Source: Promethearchaeota archaeon
GTDB lineage: Archaea > Asgardarchaeota > Lokiarchaeia > Sigynarchaeales > SOKP01
Assembly (NCBI GenBank): GCA_016839635.1
Contig: JAEOTV010000091.1
Location: 1 to 23,479 of the forward strand
Length of the DNA: 23,479 nt
Direction: 5' to 3'
The first letter of the stretch is position 1; the number at the start of each line of letters is the position of its first letter. This document shows positions 1 through 8,192 of the stretch, piece by piece. Below the pieces are notes generated by a model. The model did no database searches, had not been told where the DNA came from, and was given only the letters and a program-made list of their open reading frames with translations. Position numbers and translations under genes: made by a program.

Positions 1-114
1 AATTATCGTATTATTTATTTAATTAAATCAGAACGTTTGGAAATAATATCTATTTGTCATGGAAGCAGACTTTTAAAACTCTAAATTTGTTCAAAACTCA
101 AATAACCTTTTCAC

Positions 115-137
115 AAGGGGGCACCACAGGGGAGGGA
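115..137 (-). repeat. G-rich 3' repeat, copy 1
   Basis: The plus strand reads AAGGGGGCACCACAGGGGA then GGG. It lies 53 nt beyond the stop codon of the PIN-domain gene, so in that gene's transcript it is C-rich. It differs from the other copies by one A inside the second G run. It is not a palindrome, so a simple hairpin terminator is unlikely. Confidence 0.8.
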
Positions 138-190
138 AATAACCTTTTTACTAAAAAAATTATGCCATAAGCAAATAATAAAATCCTCTA

Positions 191-592
191 TTACCAAGAT
201 CTTAGTTGTAAATCGAAGATTTCTTTAAATTTTGAGTCTTTAGAGTAAATAATATCTGTATCATGCTTTTTGCATGTCATTGCGATGATTTCATCATGCA
301 ATGCGTGACTTTTAACATTTTTTAACATTAGTTTAATGATTTTTAAATCAAAATTATCAATAATAATATTTTCTGAGCTTTCCCATCGATTGAGAGCTTC
401 TTTAAAGATATTTGTTTTCCCAGCTCTTCTCATTTTCCAAAGTAATTCTGCAATTGCAATAGTAGGCAGGATTACCGTTATTTCTCCATTTATTACTTTC
501 TTTTTCAATTCTTGTAGTATTGAAGGAATTTTTTTATAGTCATAATGGAAATAAAAGAGAACCTGAGTATCAATTACAGCCTTTTCTACCAT
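191..592 (-). CDS. vapC: VapC-like PIN-domain ribonuclease toxin
   Basis: A 133-residue single PIN domain, the normal VapC length. Known VapC toxins are Mg-dependent RNases that usually cut tRNA or rRNA. The expected acidic active-site residues are visible: Asp8 in AVIDTQ, Glu49 in IAELLW, Asp100 in LHDEIIAM and Asp119 in YSKDSKF. The ATG start follows the AbrB-type antitoxin stop by 28 nt on the same strand, so the pair is very probably one operon. A G-rich repeat lies 53 nt after the stop. The family call is firm from motifs and context; the target RNA cannot be read from the sequence. Confidence 0.88.
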   Translation of the reverse strand: MVEKAVIDTQVLFYFHYDYKKIPSILQELKKKVINGEITVILPTIAIAELLWKMRRAGKTNIFKEALNRWESSENIIIDNFDLKIIKLMLKNVKSHALHDEIIAMTCKKHDTDIIYSKDSKFKEIFDLQLRSW

Positions 593-620
593 TTTATATC
601 AGGAACGTTCAATTTTTTTG

Positions 621-869
621 TTATTCTTCACTAGGAAATAACGATTTTTTTGCTTGATCTAACTCTTCCTCTGTAAACGGAGGTACATCTCCAAATAAAT
701 TATCTTCAATCTCAAGAGGATGTGTCTTTTTTTTGATTAAAATAGTCTTATCATCCTTTAATTCCATCTCAACCTCATTTTTATCTTCAATTGCTAGCTT
801 GTCTCTCCATTCTTTTGGTATTACAATCCTTCCATTTGAAGAAACTTTTTGAGTTATTTTTTCTGTCAT
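621..869 (-). CDS. vapB: AbrB/MazE-type antitoxin (VapB)
   Basis: An 82-residue protein with an N-terminal swapped-hairpin AbrB/SpoVT domain (about residues 5-50; SSNGRIVIPKEWRDKL is the classic signature). The acidic C-terminal tail (DVPPFTEEELDQAKK) would be the part that covers the VapC active site. The start is the ATG at 869. It lies upstream of the PIN gene in the usual antitoxin-first order. An inverted repeat around its promoter suggests autorepression, as is typical of AbrB-type antitoxins. Confidence 0.88.
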   Translation of the reverse strand: MTEKITQKVSSNGRIVIPKEWRDKLAIEDKNEVEMELKDDKTILIKKKTHPLEIEDNLFGDVPPFTEEELDQAKKSLFPSEE

Positions 870-890
870 CTATATTTTCATTTTTTTAAT

Positions 891-915
891 TGTCATTTTA
901 TTATAAGAAATGACA
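891..915 (-). promoter_or_regulatory. Probable vapBC promoter with operator inverted repeat
   Basis: TGTCATTT and AAATGACA form perfect 8-bp arms around a 9-nt AT-rich spacer. On the minus strand the spacer reads CTTATAATA, a good archaeal TATA box about 30 nt before the antitoxin ATG. A dimeric AbrB-type repressor on these arms would cover the TATA box. The repeat is seen directly; the operator role is inferred. Confidence 0.55.
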
Positions 916-963
916 GTTATTATATCTTTTCAAAACTTACAATATTTTAGACCAACTATTTTT

Positions 964-988
964 AGGAGGGGGCACCACGGGGGAGGGA
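964..988 (-). repeat. G-rich 3' repeat, copy 2
   Basis: A full copy with core GGCACCACGGGGGAGGG on the plus strand, preceded by AGGAGGG. It lies 45 nt past the stop of the 150-residue putative immunity gene and upstream of the vapBC promoter. It has G runs of 2, 5, 5 and 3, so the plus strand could form a G-quadruplex. Confidence 0.85.
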
Positions 989-1033
989 TACTAATTATTA
1001 ATGAGTAATAAAAGTGAATAAAAAAAATATTAG

Positions 1034-1486
1034 TTACTCTTTGGGGGGATACCAATAGTAGAGTTCAAATCTAGATACATTATAAATAACATATTCATCT
1101 TCTTTGAACTCATTGTGTTCAGAAATGAGAAAAATTCCATTAACGGTTTTAATTATTGCACCACCTTCAATAAATCCTTCAAGTAATTCATTTCTTGTTA
1201 TAAAATCAAGTAAATGGGTTGGAACTTTAAATCTCTTTAGTAGATCCTCAGAAAATTTATATTTACTCTTGTATTCTCCAATAATTTCATAATCTCCTTT
1301 ACCCATTCCTTCAAAAGCAAAAATAATTAATCCTAATTTTTTTCCTTCAAATTCTCTAAGATCATAATTTTTATCATAAACTACAATTTCATGACCTCTT
1401 TCAAGTTCAACATCAATCCAAAAATCGAAAATATTTCCCTTTGAATCCTCAGATGCAGGTGTAACTTTTTTAATTCGACCAATCAT
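1034..1486 (-). CDS. Putative immunity protein for toxin-like gene A
   Basis: A 150-residue soluble protein with no family I can name. It is similar to the genes at 7733-8164 and 19946-20383. Shared features are an N-terminal I-K-K/Q-I strand, a central G.(F/C)LG.Y-like segment, a strand with NGIFLIS (KEGIVLIS in the 145-residue relative, GIFLFTS in the 143-residue one), and a C-terminal R/Y-F-E-L-Y-Y-W-Y-PP (AWSPPE in the 145-residue relative). It starts at ATG 1486, 18 nt after the stop of gene A on the same strand. Small genes directly 3' of polymorphic toxins are usually immunity genes, so the role is inferred from position and from the family recurring at three other toxin genes. A G-rich repeat follows the stop. 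Confidence 0.6.
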   Translation of the reverse strand: MIGRIKKVTPASEDSKGNIFDFWIDVELERGHEIVVYDKNYDLREFEGKKLGLIIFAFEGMGKGDYEIIGEYKSKYKFSEDLLKRFKVPTHLLDFITRNELLEGFIEGGAIIKTVNGIFLISEHNEFKEDEYVIYNVSRFELYYWYPPKE

Positions 1487-1504
1487 TTTGAGTACCTTTA
1501 GAGA

Positions 1505-2896
1505 TTATATATTAAATATATAATTATCCAAAATAGATATACTTTCTACTGCTCTAAATACTGGATTTCTAGGATTTTGATTAACTATGTATGAGGTATG
1601 AACAGATTTATCATTTTTATCTAAGCCAATAACTAAATATTCAATCCTATATGTCACTTTTGAATAGAATTTATAGATAATAGTATTTGGAAACTGACCG
1701 TGTAAATTAATATTTACCCCTGTTTGTTTTGATGTTATCTTAAATAAAAATTCCGCTATTTTTTTGGCAGATTTTAGACCTAATCTCCCAAAGCCACTAG
1801 GTCCTTCGTCTCCATGCCCTGCAACTAAATGAATTAAATTATCTCCAATATTTCGATCTAATCCAAATCTTCCTTGATATTTATTTGAACCTAATTTTAA
1901 TCCCATGATATCATAAATTGGTTTCCCATTGATATCTAATTTTAGATTATCATAGATATCAATTACCTTGAAAAATTTCCCGACTCCTATTAGAGTATCT
2001 TTTTTGTAATGATCAATAAGTGATGTCCCGTCAAATGTTTTATGAGCCCTTATAAGATTCCATGCATTCTCTAACCCAGTTAATGTTCTTAATGCGTTAA
2101 TACGACCTGCTTCTACTAATAATTCATTATAAGTTAATCCATAAAGAGCTTTACTAATTTCATCTAAGGTTATTCGTTCATCATCATCTCCTTGTAAAAT
2201 ATTACTCATGTCTTCAATATCATTTACTCTATAAATAACTTCTTCAGGGTCTATAAAATTATCTACATTTTCATCAAAAACTCCATGCAATAATTGAGCT
2301 TTGGCTTCTATCAATGTTTTAACACCATAATATTGCCAAAAATTACTCTCTAAGATTGTTCTTGAACCTACTTTGCGAATTAAATCTTTCTCACCCATTC
2401 CTGATATAATAAGTTCCCTTAATCTAGCTTCACGACTATTTGGTGCAGATCCTGCTTGTTCAGCCATAATTGTAATAGTGTCTCTCTTAGGATTAAATCC
2501 TAGTTTCTTTAGTTGAGAAAAATCTGTGATAACCTTACCTTTAAAAATTAACTTATAATTTAAGATCGGATTAAGTCCATACGCTTTCTGGACATCTTTT
2601 ATCGCACTTTCAATATCTTGATTAAAATCAATATCAACCAATTGACCAGCTACATCTGGAGGAACACCTACCAATCTAAACTTAATATTTTCCACTAAAT
2701 TTTCATTGAAATCAGACGCTGAATTCGGATTAAAAAGAATAGAAATATCAACTGGGGGAGTATTTATGATACCCGTTTCTTGTTTTCCTCTAAATAGGTT
2801 ATTTAACGTTTCTCCATCTATATTTGGGGTAGAAGTGTTAATAGGAGACAAAAATTCTTTAGAAAGGTGTTTAAGAGAAAATAATGATTGGAACAC
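1505..2896 (-). CDS. Toxin-like modular protein A with ubiquitin-like domain
   Basis: 463 residues. The start is GTG at 2896; an in-frame TGA lies just upstream. Residues 1-57 are unrecognised, 58-66 carry the shared junction peptide NSASDFNEN, and 70-148 form a ubiquitin-like beta-grasp domain (IKFRLVG...YKLIFKGKVITDFSQLKKLGF...TITIMAEQAG) with no terminal Gly-Gly. Residues 157-205 form a helical pre-domain shared with D and E (ISGMGEKDLIRKVGSRTIL). Residues about 270-440 form the C-terminal domain: TLIGVGKFFKVIDIYD, then His356 and His361 in LIHLVAGHG, then NTIIYKF and SVHTSYIV. This matches D closely and resembles BECR-fold nuclease toxins. There is no signal peptide or membrane segment. 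Nuclease activity and ubiquitin-like function are inferred. Confidence 0.68.
   Translation of the reverse strand: MFQSLFSLKHLSKEFLSPINTSTPNIDGETLNNLFRGKQETGIINTPPVDISILFNPNSASDFNENLVENIKFRLVGVPPDVAGQLVDIDFNQDIESAIKDVQKAYGLNPILNYKLIFKGKVITDFSQLKKLGFNPKRDTITIMAEQAGSAPNSREARLRELIISGMGEKDLIRKVGSRTILESNFWQYYGVKTLIEAKAQLLHGVFDENVDNFIDPEEVIYRVNDIEDMSNILQGDDDERITLDEISKALYGLTYNELLVEAGRINALRTLTGLENAWNLIRAHKTFDGTSLIDHYKKDTLIGVGKFFKVIDIYDNLKLDINGKPIYDIMGLKLGSNKYQGRFGLDRNIGDNLIHLVAGHGDEGPSGFGRLGLKSAKKIAEFLFKITSKQTGVNINLHGQFPNTIIYKFYSKVTYRIEYLVIGLDKNDKSVHTSYIVNQNPRNPVFRAVESISILDNYIFNI
2697..2728 (-). repeat. Shared junction segment, toxin A copy
   Basis: It encodes NSASDFNEN. The run AATTCAGCGTCTGATTTC plus AATGAAAA is identical to the same stretch in gene C although the flanking domains differ. 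Here it sits at residue 58, between an unknown N-terminus and the ubiquitin-like domain. Confidence 0.7.
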
Positions 2897-2914
2897 GATT
2901 GGGGGACTTTCTCA

Positions 2915-2940
2915 AGAGGGAGCACCACGGGGGAGGGAGA
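2915..2940 (-). repeat. G-rich 3' repeat, copy 3
   Basis: The plus strand reads AGAGGGAGCACCACGGGGG then AGGGAGA. It lies 42 nt past the stop of the SDS22-like LRR gene and only 18 nt before the GTG start of toxin-like gene A, separating the two genes. Confidence 0.83.
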
Positions 2941-2982
2941 AAATCTTAAAGGTTATAGGAAAAAAGTAATAGAATATAGAAT

Positions 2983-3699
2983 CTATCGATTCTTCCAACA
3001 GTATTTGACAAACATTTCAGGGTAATGTGCACAACCCTCACTATCTACACCACCTAATTCTTCAATCAAATTGGTATCTATTCTGTTTCCTGCTAGATAC
3101 AACTCTTTAAGTTTTCTAAAATGACCTAGCCCTTTTAACTTCTCAATTTGATTATTACTTAAATCAAGATACTCAACATTTTTAAAATTCTCTAATCCTT
3201 TAATTTCACTGATTTTATTATTTCCTAAATCTAATGCTTCTAAATTTTGTAGATTTTCTAATCCTTCAATTTCAGTGATCAAATTAAATGATAAACCCAA
3301 TGACTTTAAGTTTTTTAATGCAGATAACCCGGTTATTTCTTTTATTCGATTATCTGACAAATCCAAAACTTCTAAATTTTGTAAATTCTCTAATCCTTCT
3401 ATATTAACTATTTCATTTGAACTTAATTTTAGTTCTTTTAAATTTGTTAAGGTTTCTAAATTCTCAATTCTAAAAATTTTATTACCATTTAAGGTTAATT
3501 CCTCTAAATTCTTAAGATCCTTCAATCCTTTAATTTTATTTATATTATTTTCTCCCAAATTTAGAATTTTTAAATTCTTGAGCTTTTCTAATGCTTTTAT
3601 CTCACTAATTTGATTACGGTCTAAAAATAAAGCTTTTAGTTCTATTAATTCATCTAGTCCTTTAATTTCTTCAATTGAATATAACCCACATTCATACAA
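2983..3699 (-). CDS. SDS22-like leucine-rich-repeat protein
   Basis: 238 residues made of about nine 22-residue SDS22-type LRRs (L..L..L.L..N.I..I.GL) with a C-terminal cap (FRKLKELYLAGNRIDTNLIEELGG). The usual role is protein binding on the concave face. The only standard start is TTG at 3699. The frame stays open 17 codons further, giving VIDLHGINEKEYLNL before a TAA; this looks like the natural LRR cap, so the true start may be non-standard or the 5' end damaged. It follows toxin-like gene B by 102 nt on the same strand, where an immunity gene would be expected. LRR proteins are known RNase inhibitors in animals, so an immunity role is possible but unproven. Confidence 0.8.
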   Translation of the reverse strand: MYECGLYSIEEIKGLDELIELKALFLDRNQISEIKALEKLKNLKILNLGENNINKIKGLKDLKNLEELTLNGNKIFRIENLETLTNLKELKLSSNEIVNIEGLENLQNLEVLDLSDNRIKEITGLSALKNLKSLGLSFNLITEIEGLENLQNLEALDLGNNKISEIKGLENFKNVEYLDLSNNQIEKLKGLGHFRKLKELYLAGNRIDTNLIEELGGVDSEGCAHYPEMFVKYCWKNR

Positions 3700-3801
3700 G
3701 TTAAGATATTCTTTTTCGTTTATTCCATGTAAATCTATAACTTAATCACCATGATATTAGTTCTAATGTAAATAATATAAATAGAAATAAATACTTGACT
3801 C

Positions 3802-5883
3802 TTAATCTAATATTTTTTCTAAATCTACATTCATTTGAATTAAATTGGTATGTCTCCTGAAGTAAATCCGATAATCTCTAAGTTTATCTCTATATTCTTT
3901 TTTCGAAGCATCAACAGGATATGCAGTGTGTAATCTACCTTCTGGACCATTTTGAAAGTTACCTTTAGAATCCATTTTCCCATCATCTATTAAAATTTCT
4001 ACAAACCGAGTTATATCTTCACCTTTAAAACGGAAAGCATATATTATTTTACCTCTACTTTCCATAACAACTCCCTTTTGAGATTTAATAAGTTCAAAAA
4101 TGAATTTTGCTATTGCTTCGGGAGTATTAAGATCACGATGTAATCTAGCAAAATCCCTCCAATGACCTGCATAAATATGAATTATACCATTTCCTATTCG
4201 TTTTCCTCCAGGATCAAAATTATGTTCACCAAAAGTTAAATATATTTCAGTGGGCTGGAAAAATTTATATTTAGGATTCTTTAATACAGTAGTACAGGTT
4301 GTTTTCTCTATAAGCACATCATCAGGTTCAAAATATAAAGCTTCCTTATCTTTATATTTGAATTCTCTATCTAGCAATTTTAGACTTAGTTTTTCATATG
4401 TATCTTTCCATACACTCTTAATTAGATTGTTTATAAATTCTGGTTTTTGAGCACTCCCAATATTTTCATAAGATCGAAATTCTCTGCTCTTAAGAAGAGC
4501 TTCTAGATTTTTCTTAAATATCTTTGGTTCATAGTAGTTATTCAAACTTTTAAGTACCTCACCCAGGATAAGAACTTGGTCTATAAAATAATCTGAACTA
4601 ACTGGATGTGTAGATTTCCCACTAGGGTAAATAAATTCTTTATAAAGATAAGAAATCATTTTTTTACTTAAATCTTTGCTAAACCATGAATAGACGTTCC
4701 TTTCAATCATTTCAGAACATGTAGTTAATATTCTAGTTCTTATTTCATCTAACTTATCAATCTCTTCACTAGACCTAAAGTCCTCTGTATTAATCTCAGA
4801 TATTTTATTTATGACAAAATCTAATAGTTGTTCTCTAGTTAAACCGATAGGATTGTCCCTCATATTTCTAACGCTTTTGCTAGTTTTATATAGTGATTGA
4901 TAGACTTTATCTAATTCATTCTGTATAAAGGTATTTTCAAACTCATTTGACATTCCTAAAGCTTCAATATATGGTATCCTTCCTTGTTCTGCCATTTTTA
5001 TTAGTCCTACTAATTCTTGTTTTGAGAAATCCACTACTTTTCCAATAACATTATCTCCAGAAACTGGGTCACTATCTATGTCTTGGTTATTCACCCCTTT
5101 TGTAGTATAAGTCCTTTCACCATTGGAATCTTTGTAGCTTACAACCTCATGAACTACTTTTAAACCATACTTATTATAAAATACAATTATATCTCCAACT
5201 TCATATAAATCTCCTTCTCCTTTTATTTTATAAGCAACTTTAGCACCCGGTTTAAGTTTACCTAGCATTGATTTTCCAATTACTTTTAAAATTCCAATTA
5301 TCTTATTGTTACGTTTCGTTTTTTCAAAGGAATTTTCATTGATCTCAGACTCTGAATTTCCCTTTCCTTGTTGAAAAACTGCTACTTGGGCAATTATCAT
5401 CTCGCGTTCGGAGAACATCTCACCACGATTAAATTTGTCTCGAAGTATTGCTAGAATTTCCCAATTAACCTTACCATATACAAAGACTTCCAAATCGTTG
5501 TATTTCGTAGATTCTAACATTTTACACGCTTCTAAGATAGCATCAGGATTATACGGTATTTTTTTAAGCATTTTCTGTAATCCCTCCAGATCATAGTTAG
5601 GATCAAAGAATTTTGATAAAATTTCTCTAATTTCATTCATGCCAAGCTCAGGAATTAAACCTTCTTTCGTTATATGTTGTTCTTCCATCTTCATTTTGGA
5701 TGAGATTTGTTCTTTAGATGGGCTTTCTGGAATAAAAGAAAGCAAAACAATATCATCTTTGGGAGTTAAAACATATTCCCCATACATATCCACACTTATT
5801 TCCTTATTATTGACTAGTACACATCTCTTCTCATCAAGTTCTAGACCATTAAGTAACTTTCTGATGGTCATGTCTTCTCTCAC
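3802..5883 (-). CDS. Toxin-like modular protein B: ThiS-like, Sec11-like peptidase, BECR-like C-terminus
   Basis: 693 residues from GTG 5883; ATG 5871 is an alternative. Residues 5-53 resemble ThiS/MoaD/Urm1 beta-grasp proteins (MTIRKLLNGLELDE..CVLVNNKEI...LTPKDDIVLLSF) without a C-terminal GG. Residues 171-187 carry the junction peptide (GKGNSESEINENSFEK). Residues 197-285 form a Sec11/S26-type domain with Ser205 (GKSM), His245 (VVHEV), TKGVNN at 261-266 and Asp268/270, and no membrane anchor. Residues 310-540 are helical and unrecognised. Residues about 560-680 form the C-terminal domain with His569, His574, Arg576 (IIHIYAGHWRD) and LHTAYPVD at 651-658, a BECR-like pattern. No family immunity gene follows; the SDS22-like LRR gene does. 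Nuclease and peptidase functions are inferred from motifs. Confidence 0.7.
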   Translation of the reverse strand: MREDMTIRKLLNGLELDEKRCVLVNNKEISVDMYGEYVLTPKDDIVLLSFIPESPSKEQISSKMKMEEQHITKEGLIPELGMNEIREILSKFFDPNYDLEGLQKMLKKIPYNPDAILEACKMLESTKYNDLEVFVYGKVNWEILAILRDKFNRGEMFSEREMIIAQVAVFQQGKGNSESEINENSFEKTKRNNKIIGILKVIGKSMLGKLKPGAKVAYKIKGEGDLYEVGDIIVFYNKYGLKVVHEVVSYKDSNGERTYTTKGVNNQDIDSDPVSGDNVIGKVVDFSKQELVGLIKMAEQGRIPYIEALGMSNEFENTFIQNELDKVYQSLYKTSKSVRNMRDNPIGLTREQLLDFVINKISEINTEDFRSSEEIDKLDEIRTRILTTCSEMIERNVYSWFSKDLSKKMISYLYKEFIYPSGKSTHPVSSDYFIDQVLILGEVLKSLNNYYEPKIFKKNLEALLKSREFRSYENIGSAQKPEFINNLIKSVWKDTYEKLSLKLLDREFKYKDKEALYFEPDDVLIEKTTCTTVLKNPKYKFFQPTEIYLTFGEHNFDPGGKRIGNGIIHIYAGHWRDFARLHRDLNTPEAIAKFIFELIKSQKGVVMESRGKIIYAFRFKGEDITRFVEILIDDGKMDSKGNFQNGPEGRLHTAYPVDASKKEYRDKLRDYRIYFRRHTNLIQMNVDLEKILD
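5325..5368 (-). repeat. Shared junction segment, toxin B copy
   Basis: It encodes GKGNSESEINENSFEK at residue 173, in the middle of the protein rather than at its start. The DNA (GGAAAGGGAAATTCAG then A-TCTGA-ATCAATGAAAATTCC) nearly matches the starts of C, D and E, so the segment moves with the downstream module. Confidence 0.75.
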
Positions 5884-5973
5884 ATTAAACGCACGTGATA
5901 AGTCAAGGTTAAAGCTTGAATAGACTCCAGGCTGAGAAATATAATTTTGAGTTCTTATAAATTTAATTAACTC
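5884..5973 (-). other. Open in-frame extension upstream of gene B
   Basis: The frame of gene B stays open for 30 codons above its GTG, back to a TAG at 5974-5976. The extension reads protein-like (FIRTQNYISQPGVYSSFNL then DLSRAFN) but has no ATG, GTG or TTG. A GGAG lies just after the TAG, followed by TTA ATT AAA TTT ATA. Either translation starts at a non-standard codon, or a start was lost by mutation, or the openness is chance. Confidence 0.35.
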
Positions 5974-6031
5974 CTAAATGTTAAATCTTAGAAGATCTTA
6001 TATAAATTTAATAAAATGTTTAATTTTCAAA

Positions 6032-6040
6032 CTATAAATT
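6032..6040 (+). promoter_or_regulatory. Possible TATA box for the 551-residue LRR gene
   Basis: CTATAAATT lies about 30 nt before the TTG start at 6069, the normal archaeal distance for a leaderless or very short-leader transcript. No ribosome-binding site precedes the TTG. The upstream block (CTCCTAAATGTTAAATCTTA) is similar to that before the other LRR gene at 10029. Confidence 0.4.
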
Positions 6041-6068
6041 AATTCAATGTTAGAGGCAACAAGTTAAA

Positions 6069-7724
6069 TTGAGTTCGGAAGGAGTAAAGGAATTTAAAGT
6101 CAATGATTATATCACCCTTAGACTAGAAGATGGAGTAACTTTTATTTATATAAAAGGCGAACGATTCGATCAATGTAAATTTCTTTTATTAAATATTGAA
6201 GTAGTTGAAATCACCTCATTAAATAAGATTGACTCGATTGATGAAGCTGCAAATGAATTAAATCAGAAATTGGAATATGATACAAAGGTGATAAAAATAC
6301 CTCCTGATGTAGAATTTTGGGGACATTGTTCAAATCTTCAAGTATGGGCGGAAAATGAGTATGATACACGTTTACTTCATAGAAATTTAGCTTTTCCATT
6401 ATTAGAGAAATTAACAATACTAGGTGAACCTAAAGCAAAACAAATCTTCAAAGAAGAGATTGCCAAAAGATTTTTAAGTGGTTATAATATCGTAATGAAA
6501 TTTATTGAAAAAAAAGGTTATTTAAACTACTTTTCAACTGAAGAAAGAGAGGCGTTATTTGAAGATTTAAAGAATATTAAGACTTTTACAATTTATAAAG
6601 GAATTGGATATGGGGATATCTCAAAATCCAAGTTTCTAAAAGCAAATAAATTAGATTTAAACAACCAAAAAATTCGAGATCTGAGCTCTGTAAAAGGTTG
6701 GAACAAGATATCCTACACCACAGATTTGAATTTAAGAGATAATAAATTAGTAGAACTTCCAAATTCAATGAGTTCTTTAAATTTATTAGAAAAAGTAAAT
6801 TTAGACAATAATTCTATAAAAGAATTTCCTGATATACTTCTTTCTTGTAAAGATTCTTTAAGAGAATTATATTTAAATAATAACAATTTGAGTATTTTAC
6901 CAGATACTATTGGGGAGTTAAAATTCCTTAATATCTTAGATATAAGCCTAAATAAAATTTCTTCATTATCTGACGAAATAAGATACCTTAATAACTTAAA
7001 AAAAATATATGCAAGAGGTAATCAAATAAGTAAAATTCCATCCTCAATTGGTGAACTAGGAGAACTAATAACATTAGATTTAAGTTTCAATAAGATCCAA
7101 AATCTTGCTGAATCACTTGGAAATTTAAAATCAATAAAAGAATTGAATCTTAGTAACAATAATATAAAACATTTCCCAGAAAAAATTGAGAATTTATATC
7201 AATTACAAACTCTTAATCTAAGACAAAATAAAATAACTAAAATCCAAGGTAATTTGAGTAAATTACAAAAATTAAAAAGAATTTTCTTAGGCTTCAATAG
7301 ACTAAATTATATACCAAAAGAATTATGCGATTTGATAGATCTCCAGGAATTATATTTGAATAATAATTTCATAAAAGAATTACCAGAATGTATTAAGAAC
7401 CTTATAAATCTTAAAAATCTAAATTTAAATGGTAATTTATTACGAATACTTCCTAGATCATTATTTCACCTAAAAAATTTGGAAATTTTAATAATATCAA
7501 ACAATAAAATTGCTAGCCTCCCAAAATCAATAATTAATCTTGTATCTCTCAAAGCTTTATATATCCATAATAACAAAATAAAAAATATTCCAATTGAAAT
7601 GAAAAATTTAAATTCATTAGAGATTATTAGTTTAGAAAACAATAACATCAAGATTATCCCAAATTTCATAAAAGATAACAGAATTTATTGTATTAAATTG
7701 AAAAATATTAAAAGAATAGAATAG
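6069..7724 (+). CDS. Asgard-type LRR protein with conserved N-terminal domain
   Basis: 551 residues. The TTG start is supported by the identical start TTGAGTTCGGAAG in its paralogue at 10029. Residues 1-150 form a globular domain shared with that paralogue (FKVNDYITLRLEDG, ERFDQCKFLLLNI, EFWGHCSNLQVW, YDTRLLHRNLAFPLL). From about residue 195 to the end are about 14 LRRs of roughly 23 residues (L..L.L..N.I..LP). There is no membrane segment or signal peptide. LRRs are protein-binding scaffolds; the N-terminal domain's function is unknown to me. It is divergent from gene B and convergent with the immunity gene at 7733, with 8 nt between stops. Confidence 0.87.
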   Translation: MSSEGVKEFKVNDYITLRLEDGVTFIYIKGERFDQCKFLLLNIEVVEITSLNKIDSIDEAANELNQKLEYDTKVIKIPPDVEFWGHCSNLQVWAENEYDTRLLHRNLAFPLLEKLTILGEPKAKQIFKEEIAKRFLSGYNIVMKFIEKKGYLNYFSTEEREALFEDLKNIKTFTIYKGIGYGDISKSKFLKANKLDLNNQKIRDLSSVKGWNKISYTTDLNLRDNKLVELPNSMSSLNLLEKVNLDNNSIKEFPDILLSCKDSLRELYLNNNNLSILPDTIGELKFLNILDISLNKISSLSDEIRYLNNLKKIYARGNQISKIPSSIGELGELITLDLSFNKIQNLAESLGNLKSIKELNLSNNNIKHFPEKIENLYQLQTLNLRQNKITKIQGNLSKLQKLKRIFLGFNRLNYIPKELCDLIDLQELYLNNNFIKELPECIKNLINLKNLNLNGNLLRILPRSLFHLKNLEILIISNNKIASLPKSIINLVSLKALYIHNNKIKNIPIEMKNLNSLEIISLENNNIKIIPNFIKDNRIYCIKLKNIKRIE

Positions 7725-7732
7725 ATATTTGA

Positions 7733-8164
7733 TCAAATTATTACAGAACACCAAGCTTCCAAGTAAAATCGATAAGCGTATAGAGTTATATTCTTCCCCT
7801 CAAGGGAGTTAAATTCACCGTTAGAAGTAAACAGAAATATTCCTATTGAGGTTTCAATTGCTTGTTTTACTTGAAATAAGAACTTTCTATGAGGACAATT
7901 AAACCATTTTAAAGGTATTATATAAAATCCTAAAAATTTTCCTGTAAGTTTAATGTAATCAAATTCATCATTCCTATTGATATCATAATTTAAGCTTAAT
8001 AGACAGTCTAATTCTTTATTTAAATAATTGTTTAAATTATATAATTCAGAATCTTCGATCATTACTTCTAATCCGTTAGGTAATGTTCCAATAATGGTAG
8101 ATTCTATAATTCTCCCGTTATATCTACTTCTGTTATTAAATATTTTTTTAATATATATGTTCAT
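7733..8164 (-). CDS. Putative immunity protein for toxin-like gene C
   Basis: 143 residues, related by pattern to the genes at 1034 and 19946: an N-terminal M.IYIKKI strand, LDCLLSLNYD (compare INCLLIINH), GKFLGFYIIPLKW (compare GKCLGDYSIEPEW), IGIFLFTS (compare GIVLISH) and a C-terminal R..LEAW (compare DIVAWSPPE). The PP near the end is absent here. It starts at ATG 8164, 28 nt after the stop of gene C, in the immunity position. No G-rich repeat follows; its stop instead converges on the LRR gene. The role is inferred from position and family. Confidence 0.6.
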   Translation of the reverse strand: MNIYIKKIFNNRSRYNGRIIESTIIGTLPNGLEVMIEDSELYNLNNYLNKELDCLLSLNYDINRNDEFDYIKLTGKFLGFYIIPLKWFNCPHRKFLFQVKQAIETSIGIFLFTSNGEFNSLEGKNITLYAYRFYLEAWCSVII

Positions 8165-8192
8165 TATTCATTCATATTAATATTGATTTAAA

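Noticed and set aside
3275..3613. Plus-strand 112-codon open frame
   Set aside because: Antisense shadow of the SDS22-like LRR gene; its periodic F/L/N pattern comes from the LRR codons.
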